This document shows positions 8,130-14,857 of a stretch of DNA of 24,519 nt, piece after piece. The stretch lies in NCBI GenBank assembly GCA_903921455.1, contig CAIXPZ010000083.1, forward strand, positions 1 through 24,519, read 5' to 3'. Under the pieces are notes generated by a model. The model searched no databases. It saw only the letters and a program-made list of their open reading frames with translations, and was not told the origin of the DNA. Both the position numbers and the translations under genes were made by a program. Position 1 is the first letter of the stretch, and the number at the start of each line of letters is the position of its first letter. Source of the DNA: an uncultured Verrucomicrobia subdivision 3 bacterium (GTDB taxonomy: Bacteria > Verrucomicrobiota > Verrucomicrobiae > Limisphaerales > UBA11358).

Positions 8130-8732
8130 TCAATCGTTCCAGTCGCCCGTCTGGAGATAAGGCTTGAGCTTTTCTTTCAGATATTCGCGACCACGGTGAA
8201 TGAGCGATTTGGTGGCGGAGAGCGAGCAGTCCAGCACTTCCGCGATTTCCTCGTAGCTTAATTCATCCTGCCGGCACAACAGAATTGCGGTGCGCTGATT
8301 TTCCGGCAGTTCGGCCAGGGCTGCCTCAATTTTCCGCGAGAGTTCCCCGTGCAACGCGGTTTCCGTGGGCAGAAAAATCTTTTTATCCTCGTATTGCCGC
8401 GACGGCTGGTCGTCGTGTTCGGCGTGGGTTTCCTCCAGCGATTCCGCCGGATGCCGCGAGCGGCGGCGGATTTCGTTCAGGCACAGGTTGCGCGCGATGG
8501 TGAAAAGCCAGGTGGAAAATTTGGCCGTGCGCTCGTAGCGGGCGCGGGATTTCCAGACTTGCAGAAAGGTGTTTTGCGCGACGTCTTCCGTCTCGGTTTC
8601 ATCGCGGAGCGTGCGGAACACAAAGTTGAAGAGCGGCTGCTGGTATTTCGCGACCAACTCGGCAAACGCCGCGCGGTCGCCGCGTTTCACACGCAGCATC
8701 AGCACGGCATCGGGGTCGGCTTGGTCGGGCAT
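8130..8732 (-). CDS. ECF-type sigma-70 family RNA polymerase sigma factor
   Basis: With the start at ATG 8732 the protein is 200 residues, the normal ECF length. Upstream codons in the same open frame do not look like sigma sequence and overlap the neighbouring gene, so they are left out. Region 2 reads ADPDAVLMLRVKRGDRAAF, then LVAKYQQPLFNFVFRTL, DVAQNTFLQVWK and TAKFSTWLFTIARNLCLNEIRR. Region 4 reads LPENQRTAILLCRQDELSYEEIAEVLDCSLSATKSLIHRGREYLKEKL. It should recruit RNA polymerase to a small regulon. No zinc-finger anti-sigma gene follows; the genes upstream on the same strand code three small proteins, two of them membrane-embedded, which are candidates for controlling it. The gap to the upstream gene is 47 bases, consistent with one operon. 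Confidence 0.93.
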   Translation of the reverse strand: MPDQADPDAVLMLRVKRGDRAAFAELVAKYQQPLFNFVFRTLRDETETEDVAQNTFLQVWKSRARYERTAKFSTWLFTIARNLCLNEIRRRSRHPAESLEETHAEHDDQPSRQYEDKKIFLPTETALHGELSRKIEAALAELPENQRTAILLCRQDELSYEEIAEVLDCSLSATKSLIHRGREYLKEKLKPYLQTGDWND

Positions 8733-8779
8733 CGTCGTCGTCAGTCTAACCAACCCCGCGCGGGCGACAAGGTTTCGGT

Positions 8780-9127
8780 TCAGAGCAGCGCTTTGATCAA
8801 ATAATAGCCGCCCATCAGAAAACCCAGACTGGGCAGGACGTGCAGGGCATAAACGATCCACGCCAGATAATTGCGGTTGGACAGGACCAGTAAGGTGCCC
8901 AGGCATTCGATGACTAGAAATAGCCCGAGGCTCAACAGAATGATTTTGCAACTGCACCACGCGGCGACCAGATCAAGCGGCTTCCCCCAGGAAGCAAGCA
9001 TGGCTATTTTAAAAAAATTGCCGGACTGCCGGCCGCTGGCGTCAAGCGCCAGATAGGCGAGGTTGATCAAGGCGATGCCCGCCAGCAGAAAATTACGGCA
9101 TTGGCTAGGGGCGCGCTCCTTGCTCAT
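8780..9127 (-). CDS. small multi-pass membrane protein
   Basis: The 115-residue hypothetical protein has three or four hydrophobic segments: FLLAGIALINLAYLAL (about 13-28), IILLSLGLFLVIECLGTLLVL (about 62-82) and WIVYALHVLPSLGFLMGGYYLI (about 90-111). The loop between the first and second contains a Cys pair context (AAWCSCK) near residues 55-61. I do not recognise a family. It lies 28 bases downstream of the 44-residue membrane protein gene and 47 bases upstream of the ECF sigma gene, all on the minus strand. The short gap before it contains a perfect TTGAAGG/CCTTCAA inverted repeat (9144-9159). Its position next to a sigma factor suggests a sensor or regulator, but no sequence feature proves that. 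Confidence 0.8.
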   Translation of the reverse strand: MSKERAPSQCRNFLLAGIALINLAYLALDASGRQSGNFFKIAMLASWGKPLDLVAAWCSCKIILLSLGLFLVIECLGTLLVLSNRNYLAWIVYALHVLPSLGFLMGGYYLIKALL

Positions 9128-9155
9128 GCGACTGGCCGGTTGATTGAAGGTTCCT

Positions 9156-9290
9156 TCAACGTCCCGGCTGCCCCACGTGGTTCAGCACCCAAAGCAAGCC
9201 GGTCACCAGCAGCACGAGCAAGGTCCCGAAAAAAACCGTGAAAAACCGCATCTGCTTTTGATGCAGGGAAGGCTCGCGCTTGGGCTTCAT
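9156..9290 (-). CDS. 44-residue single-TM protein
   Basis: This short frame has a basic N-terminus (MKPKREPSLHQKQMRF) followed by one strong transmembrane segment (FTVFFGTLLVLLVTGLLWVL) and a short polar tail (NHVGQPGR). Its ATG at 9290 overlaps the stop of the upstream gene as ATGA, strong support for a translated, coupled gene. The basic stretch before the membrane helix predicts the N-terminus in the cytoplasm. A longer overlapping frame in another phase (9124-9348) has no membrane or domain signal and is not chosen. Function unknown; similar tiny membrane proteins can be subunits or regulators of membrane complexes. Confidence 0.75.
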   Translation of the reverse strand: MKPKREPSLHQKQMRFFTVFFGTLLVLLVTGLLWVLNHVGQPGR

Positions 9291-9670
9291 TTACTTTTGG
9301 CGGCGAACGGGATGACGCATTGGGAGCGGCAACGCTGTTCCATCTCAAACAAATCGAGACAGGCTTGGCGCGGCAGACGGTTGACCAGAGTGGTCAGCGA
9401 GGAGTAAGACAAAGTTCCCATGATGTGAAATGGGCAAACCAAATGAGTTTCATTTGCGGGACAGGACGCGGCATACTGAATGATCAGCTCGCGCAGTTGC
9501 TCCAGCGACTCCTGCCCGGTAATAAGCGACAAAGCCTGTCCCTGCGGTCCGCAGGCGGCCAACCGCTCCTGCGCCGCATCCTTAATTTGTCCGTCCGTTT
9601 TTAAATGCATAAAAATGCCAGCCCCGCCCAACCCGCCCAACCCGCCGCGTTTCCCCATTCCAAAGCCCAT
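9287..9670 (-). CDS. Cys-containing hypothetical protein, first gene of sigma operon
   Basis: Up to 127 residues. The N-terminus is Gly-rich and low in complexity (GGLGGLGGAG); a start at an internal ATG (9610, MHLKTDGQ) would remove it, so the start is uncertain. The body contains Cys in several spaced positions (AACGPQ, ASCPANETHLVCPFH, QACLDLFEMEQRCRSQC), which could bind metal or form disulfides. No signal peptide is evident. I do not recognise a family. It overlaps the 44-residue membrane protein gene by ATGA and would be the first gene of the four-gene unit ending in the ECF sigma factor, so a role in sensing (for example redox or metal) is possible but unproven. Confidence 0.65.
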   Translation of the reverse strand: MGFGMGKRGGLGGLGGAGIFMHLKTDGQIKDAAQERLAACGPQGQALSLITGQESLEQLRELIIQYAASCPANETHLVCPFHIMGTLSYSSLTTLVNRLPRQACLDLFEMEQRCRSQCVIPFAAKSK

Positions 9671-9950
9671 CCCCTTAAGGCGGAGCTGACAAAAACGACC
9701 CGTCCCACCCGATTGACGATCACGCCGCCACCCAACTTACCCCTCACCCTTCAATACGTTTCATTTTCCGAAATCTTACAAAATATTTTTATTATTTTTA
9801 TGGAAGCTGAAAATCGGACGAAGAATGGGCCGGGAGTTGGGCGCAAATTACCTCGCTTGACGAGTAATTGACCGGGATCTGCGAACGGAGCCGTTGGCCG
9901 GGATGATAAACGGGGGCGGCGGTAACAACTCTAGCAAACCACCCGGGTGA
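9671..9950. other. intergenic region upstream of the four-gene sigma operon
   Basis: No gene is supported; a plus-strand frame at 9605-9871 has no domain and is not accepted. An AT-rich tract at about 9764-9800 (runs of A and T around TATTTTTATTATTTTTATG) is the likeliest promoter area for the minus-strand operon. I cannot assign a clear -10/-35. The palindrome CACCCGGGTG (9940-9949) abuts the stop of the upstream sigma gene and lacks a T-run. Confidence 0.4.
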
Positions 9951-10613
9951 TCAAGTCACTTCCTTTTGCAACCGTTCGACTTCCTCTTTGATCAGCGCGA
10001 TTACCCGGTGCTTGGCCACATACACGTGATTGGCCGTCATGCCGAAGGCTTTGGCGACGTGTTCGGCCGTCCAGCCTTTGATAACTTGGCAGTCAAATAT
10101 CTGGTATTGTTGCGGATCCACCCGGCGGCGCGCCTTGGCCGTAGCGGCGGCGAGCAGGTTCTTTTCCCATTCCGCATCCCACAATTTTTCCAGGTCCGGC
10201 GCGACTTGGAGGGATTGCGGGAGTGCGCGCATTTTATGGTCTTGATTGACATTTTCGTGCACCGCTTCGTGGTGATCTGGATCGGCAGGAAAATCGTGCG
10301 GCACGACGTGCGGCTGCCGCTGGCGCAGCTTGTCGGTAATGCGCCAGCGGGTCATGTTCAACAGCCATGTTTTGAAAGTTCCGAGCGCCGGGTCGTATTT
10401 GAAGCCCGGCATGTGCTTGGCAACGGCGATCATCGTCTGCTGCACCACGTCTTCGGCCTCGGTGTTGGTCAACCCGCCCCGCATCGCCACGCCATAGATG
10501 AGCTTCCAGTAAATGTCGAAAAAATCCTGCCAGCTTGCCTGATCCTGCCAGTCTTTCAACCGGTGAAGCAGCGTCGCCCGCGTTGGAATCAACTCATCAT
10601 CCCCATTTTCCAT
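9951..10613 (-). CDS. sigma-70 family RNA polymerase sigma factor (ECF-like)
   Basis: The 220-residue protein opens with TRATLLHRLKDWQDQASWQDFFDIYWKLIYGVAMRGGLTNTEAEDVVQQTMIAVAKHMP, the form of region 2 seen in large ECF-like families of Planctomycetes and Verrucomicrobia. FKTWLLNMTRWRITDKLRQRQ follows. Region 4 is at about 150-210 (AKARRRVDPQQYQIFDCQVIKGWTAEHVAKAFGMTANHVYVAKHRVIALIKEEV), with a recognisable helix-turn-helix. It is divergent from the giant FecR-TPR-barrel gene; the intergenic space is about 160 bases if that gene starts at 10774, so a shared regulatory region is likely. FecR-like domains classically modulate sigma factors, so the two may form a signalling pair; this is inference. 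Confidence 0.9.
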   Translation of the reverse strand: MENGDDELIPTRATLLHRLKDWQDQASWQDFFDIYWKLIYGVAMRGGLTNTEAEDVVQQTMIAVAKHMPGFKYDPALGTFKTWLLNMTRWRITDKLRQRQPHVVPHDFPADPDHHEAVHENVNQDHKMRALPQSLQVAPDLEKLWDAEWEKNLLAAATAKARRRVDPQQYQIFDCQVIKGWTAEHVAKAFGMTANHVYVAKHRVIALIKEEVERLQKEVT

Positions 10614-10773
10614 GCTCCAAGTAAGAAGACTGACGCCACCTTTGGCAAATCAAAAAAACCGCCACGGGAAAAATATTGAAAACACCCTCCTCCTTCCGAT
10701 AGCTTTTCCCGCGATGTTCATTAACGGGATTTTGGTCCGGGGCAAAACATGCAAAGCAAATCACAGAAATGGG
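10614..10773. promoter_or_regulatory. divergent promoter region, sigma factor / FecR-barrel gene
   Basis: This region lies between the ATG of the minus-strand sigma gene and the chosen ATG of the FecR-TPR-barrel gene. The stretch 10650-10690 is comparatively AT-rich. No individual promoter element is confidently readable, but both genes must be driven from here if the starts are right. Confidence 0.45.
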
Positions 10774-13700
10774 ATGCGCCCCTTGAAGGCTGCCGTCTGC
10801 TTTCTGATTGCCGCCGGCGCTGCGGCGAGTTGGGCGCAACCATCGGCCCCGACCAATACCACCAACGCCATCCAGATCGTTGAACTCCAAGGCACGGTGC
10901 AAGTGTTCTCCGCCGGGGGCGCCGGCTGGACGCCGGCGCAGACGAATCAGTTGCTGCATCCCTTGGACCGGATCCATACCGCCGCCAATAGCCGTCTGGC
11001 CCTGCGCTGGTCCGACCGGAGCATCGTCCCGTTCGGTGCCTCGACCGAGCTGGAGATCTTGCCACCGGACGCATCTGGTTCGCAGTCCGGCCTGCATCTC
11101 ATTCGTGGCGTCCTCTCCTTTTTTCACCGGGACCAGCCGGGCCGCATCCGCATCATCACCCGCGGCGCGGTCGCCGGCGTCGAAGGCACGGAATTTGTCC
11201 TTGCGGTGAATGACGCCGACGCCACCACGCTCTCCGTCGTGGACGGACGGGTGAAATTCGGCAACAACCAGGCCACCCTGATGCTCACCAACGGCGAACA
11301 AGCCATGGTGGAACTGGGCAAGGCTCCGGCGCGCACCGCCGGCTTCATCGCCAACAATCTGTTACAATGGTGCTTTTATTATCCGGCCGTGATTGCCGCG
11401 GACGAATTGCCGCTCTCGGCCAATGAACAAAAATCTCTCGCGGACTCGCTGGCGGCCTATCGCGCCGGTGATCTGCTGGTCGCCCTGACCAAATTTCCTG
11501 CCGGCAAAACAGATTCCGCCGCGGTGAAGCTGTATCACGCCGCGCTGCTGCTCGCCGTCGGCGAAGTGGCCGGCACCGAAGCCGAACTCGCCGCGCTGCC
11601 GAAAAATTCCAATCGCACGGAACGCCTTGCCCAAGCCCTGCGCCAGCTCATCGCTGCCGTGAAGCGCCAGCCGGCGGCGGTCACGAATTCCCCGCAGCTC
11701 ACGTCTGAACTGCTGGCCGCCTCCTACTTCGAGCAGTCGCGCGCCATCCGCGAAACCTCTTTGGCCAACGCGCTGGGGTTGGCCAGGCAGGCCGTGACGA
11801 ATTCGCCGGATTGCGGTTTCGCGTGGGCGCGGGTGGCGGAACTGGAATTCAGCTTTGGCCGCACGAAAGCGGCGCTGGCCGCGTTGGACCAGAGTCTCAC
11901 GCTCGCGCCGCGCAACGCCCAGGCGTTGGCGCTGAAAGGGTTTGTTCTCGCCGCCCAAAACAATCCGCACGCGGCTATCGCCAGTTTTAACGCTGCGCTG
12001 GCGGCCGACGCCGCGCTCGGCAACGCGTGGCTGGGCCGCGGCCTCAGCCGCATTCGCACCGGCGACGCCAAGGGCGGGCGCGAGGATCTGCTGGTGGCCG
12101 CCGCGCTCGAACCGCAGCGGGCGGAACTGCGGAGTTACCTCGGCAAAGCTTACGTTGCCGCTGGCGATGATGCGCACGCGACGAAGGAATTGAACCTCGC
12201 CAAAAAGCTCGACCCGCACGACCCGACGGCGTGGCTGTATTCCGCGTTGCAAAAACAGCAGAACAACCAGATTAATGACGCCATTCGCGATCTGGAAAAA
12301 TCCGAACAGTTGAACGACAACCGCAGCGTGTATCGCTCGCAGCTTTTGCTCGATCAGGATCAGGCGGTGCGCAGCGCGGACTTGGCCGGCATCTATGCCG
12401 ACGCGGGTATGACGGACGTGGCCCGGCGCGAAGCGGGCCGCGCGGTGAGCTATGACTACGCGAATTACTCGGCGCACCTCTTTTTGGGCAACAGCTACGA
12501 CCAGCTCCGCGACCCGAACTGGAGCAACCTCCGTTACGAGACGCCGGCCGTCAGTGAATACACCATCGCCAACCTGCTGGCTCCCGGCAGTGCCGGCGTG
12601 CTGTCCCCGCTCACGGCGCAGCAGCCTTACACAAAATTATTCGACCAGAACCGCGTGGGCGTGGTTTCCGACACAACGTATCTGAGCCGGGGTTCGTGGT
12701 TGGAGCGCGGCGCGCAGTTCGGCACCTACGACAATTTCAGTTACAGCTTGGAAGCCAAATACCTTTCCGACAACGGCCAGCGCGTGAACAATGACAACGA
12801 GCACCGCGACCTGCAACTCACCGTCAAAGACCAGTTCACGCCGCAGGACAGCGCATTTTTCTCCGTCGAGCAGGATAAAATCAGTTCTGGCGATGTGAAC
12901 CAGTATTACCATCAGGCCAACGCGTCACAGGCTTTCCGGGTCAATGAAACGCAGCAGCCGAATCTGTATTTTGGCTATCACCACGAATGGGGGCCGGGGG
13001 CGCATACACTGTTTTATGGTTCCCGCCAGATCGGCTACGAATCCGCCTACGCCAGCAATACCTTCCAGTATGTTGTCGCTAATTTGGGTGGCACCTTTGT
13101 GGGTCAAAACACGCTCTTCATCAACGAAAAAGTCCGGCTGAACCCCGAGTTGAATTCCGCCGAACTCCAGCAGATTTTGGAGTCGCCAGCCCATACGACC
13201 ATTGTTGGGACCCGTTTTCAATGGGGCAGTATTCATTACCAGAACCATGAATGGTCGGACGGTTCGATTGATGTTAACGCCACGGCGAACAACGTTTTCC
13301 CGCTGACTTATCCCGAGGTGATCAATCAGGATTTCACGGCGAATTTTTATCATTACACCGGCTACGGTTATCATACTTGGCAGGTTGCCGAATCCCTGTC
13401 ATTGACCGCCGGACTGGATTACGACTGGTTGCAAAAGCCGGCGGATGTGGCCACCGCCCCGTTTTCTCCGCAGGAAGCGACGACCGTGCAATTCTCGCCC
13501 AAGGCCGGATTCATCTGGCAGCCGGTGGAAAAAACCACGATTCGCGGGTCCTACACGCACTCGCTTTCCGGTTTTATCAACGGTGCCAGCACCCGCATAG
13601 AGCCGACGGAAGTGGCAGGCTTCAATCAAGCCTACCGCAGTCTGGCGCCCGAAGCCGTGGCGGGCGACACCAGCGGTTCCAAGTTTGACACCTTTGACCT

Positions 13701-14331
13701 GTCGCTGGAACAGAAACTCGATACCGGCACTTATCTGGCCTTGTCCGGCCAGCTTCTATATTCCGACCTGCGAAATTTGGCGGGCGGTTTTGTCTATATG
13801 GGTGACCAAACGATTACCAACGATCAACCCAGCTATCCCTACGGGTTTAACCAGACGATCAATTTCCACGAGGAGTCCTTGATTTTTTCCGTGGATCAAC
13901 TGTTGGGAAAACAATGGTCCGCCGGCGCGGTCTATCGGCTTTCCCAGGCCAAATACGAACAAAACTATGTGGACATCCATCAGAGTGATTTGCTCGTCAT
14001 TCAACCGCCGTTTCAGGCCTACCAGGATCAGACCAGCGTTTTAAACGCGTTGAATTTACATGCCAACTGGAATCATCCGTCCGGGCTCTTCTCGATTTTC
14101 ACCGCCGACTGGAATCATCAGCACAACAGCGGTTTTACCCCGGCGGAACCGGATGCCGATTTCTGGCAGTGCAACGCCTACGCCGGCTACCGGCTGTGGC
14201 ATCGCCGTGTGGAATTCACCGTCGGGCTGCTGAATATCTTCGACCAGAACTATTCCTTGGAACCGCTGAACCTCTACAACGAAACCGCGCGCAGCCGGAC
14301 GTTTATGACCCGGCTGCGCATCCGCTTCTAA
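10774..14331 (+). CDS. FecR-TPR-outer-membrane beta-barrel fusion protein
   Basis: With the start at ATG 10774 the protein is 1185 residues and begins with a good signal peptide (MRPLKAAVCFLIAAGAAASWAQ). The open frame extends 54 codons upstream without making sense. A FecR-type domain covers about 29-185 (IQIVELQGTVQVF, LHPLDRIHTAANSRLALRWSDRSIVPFG, IITRGAVAGVEGTEFVL, VVDGRVKF). TPR repeats cover about 310-600 (CGFAWARVAELEFSFGRTKAALAAL, NAQALALKGFVLAAQNNPHAAIASF, GNAWLGRGLSRIRTGDAKGG). From about 615 the sequence alternates short aromatic beta strands (YFGYHHEWGPGAHTLFYGS, QLLYSDLRNLAGG) and ends in FMTRLRIRF, the terminal Phe typical of BAM-inserted outer-membrane proteins. It is probably an outer-membrane barrel with a large periplasmic FecR/TPR part. 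It is convergent with 14337-14750 with only a 5-base gap, and no terminator is seen. Confidence 0.85.
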   Translation: MRPLKAAVCFLIAAGAAASWAQPSAPTNTTNAIQIVELQGTVQVFSAGGAGWTPAQTNQLLHPLDRIHTAANSRLALRWSDRSIVPFGASTELEILPPDASGSQSGLHLIRGVLSFFHRDQPGRIRIITRGAVAGVEGTEFVLAVNDADATTLSVVDGRVKFGNNQATLMLTNGEQAMVELGKAPARTAGFIANNLLQWCFYYPAVIAADELPLSANEQKSLADSLAAYRAGDLLVALTKFPAGKTDSAAVKLYHAALLLAVGEVAGTEAELAALPKNSNRTERLAQALRQLIAAVKRQPAAVTNSPQLTSELLAASYFEQSRAIRETSLANALGLARQAVTNSPDCGFAWARVAELEFSFGRTKAALAALDQSLTLAPRNAQALALKGFVLAAQNNPHAAIASFNAALAADAALGNAWLGRGLSRIRTGDAKGGREDLLVAAALEPQRAELRSYLGKAYVAAGDDAHATKELNLAKKLDPHDPTAWLYSALQKQQNNQINDAIRDLEKSEQLNDNRSVYRSQLLLDQDQAVRSADLAGIYADAGMTDVARREAGRAVSYDYANYSAHLFLGNSYDQLRDPNWSNLRYETPAVSEYTIANLLAPGSAGVLSPLTAQQPYTKLFDQNRVGVVSDTTYLSRGSWLERGAQFGTYDNFSYSLEAKYLSDNGQRVNNDNEHRDLQLTVKDQFTPQDSAFFSVEQDKISSGDVNQYYHQANASQAFRVNETQQPNLYFGYHHEWGPGAHTLFYGSRQIGYESAYASNTFQYVVANLGGTFVGQNTLFINEKVRLNPELNSAELQQILESPAHTTIVGTRFQWGSIHYQNHEWSDGSIDVNATANNVFPLTYPEVINQDFTANFYHYTGYGYHTWQVAESLSLTAGLDYDWLQKPADVATAPFSPQEATTVQFSPKAGFIWQPVEKTTIRGSYTHSLSGFINGASTRIEPTEVAGFNQAYRSLAPEAVAGDTSGSKFDTFDLSLEQKLDTGTYLALSGQLLYSDLRNLAGGFVYMGDQTITNDQPSYPYGFNQTINFHEESLIFSVDQLLGKQWSAGAVYRLSQAKYEQNYVDIHQSDLLVIQPPFQAYQDQTSVLNALNLHANWNHPSGLFSIFTADWNHQHNSGFTPAEPDADFWQCNAYAGYRLWHRRVEFTVGLLNIFDQNYSLEPLNLYNETARSRTFMTRLRIRF

Positions 14332-14336
14332 AGCCG

Positions 14337-14750
14337 TCACTGCCAGGTCACTTGCAAGGTCACCGGCTGTCCATTCGTCGGCGGCGCCAGCGTGCTCTTG
14401 ACGTAAACCGTCAGTTGGTAGGTTTTGGAGTTAGTCGCCGGAAACGTCACGCTGTTGGTGCCGCACCAGCTCACCAAATCGTTACGCTTTACATACGCCA
14501 CCGAGACGTAAGGCGCACCAAACCCCGAGGCATCGGTGAACGTGCCGCTCGTCGTGTTCGTGGGTGGCGTGATCGAAAACGTGCCGGCGCTGTTTGTCAT
14601 TTTGGCGAATCCGTTATAGGTACCGGGACAGCCCGACCCGCTGCCGCCGGACTGGACGGTGAACGAAACGGTTTGTTGGTCGGCAACGGCGACGCCAACC
14701 AGCCAGCCGGCGACCGCGGCCAGGGCTAATTTTGCGATGATTTTATTCAT
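14337..14750 (-). CDS. small secreted protein with one Cys pair
   Basis: The 137-residue protein has a signal peptide (MNKIIAKLALAAVAGWLVGVAVA) and a mature part of about 114 residues with a beta-rich, Ser/Thr/Gly-rich composition (QQTVSFTVQSGGSGSGCPGT, then VTLQVTWQ at the end). The two cysteines (CPGTYNG and SWCGTNS) could form a disulfide. No family is recognised. The ATG at 14750 is supported by the signal peptide, though no Shine-Dalgarno site precedes it. It is monocistronic as far as visible, divergent from the CHASE2-kinase gene and convergent with the large barrel gene. Probable periplasmic or extracellular protein; function unknown. Confidence 0.8.
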   Translation of the reverse strand: MNKIIAKLALAAVAGWLVGVAVADQQTVSFTVQSGGSGSGCPGTYNGFAKMTNSAGTFSITPPTNTTSGTFTDASGFGAPYVSVAYVKRNDLVSWCGTNSVTFPATNSKTYQLTVYVKSTLAPPTNGQPVTLQVTWQ

Positions 14751-14857
14751 AGGTTTGGAAGGGTGTTTAGTTTTTTACCCAAGTTTGTCCCGAAAAAACT
14801 GGACGCCCCATTCTGGCGCGATCACACCGGCTGTAAACTGAAAATTAAAAGTGCAAA

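Noticed and set aside
9124..9348. 74-residue minus-strand frame overlapping the 44-residue membrane protein
   Set aside because: It has no membrane or domain signal, while the 44-residue frame has an ATGA coupling and a clear TM helix.
11362..12477. 371-residue minus-strand frame in the FecR-TPR gene
   Set aside because: The plus strand shows clear TPR repeats; the minus frame is Arg/Gly-rich shadow sequence.
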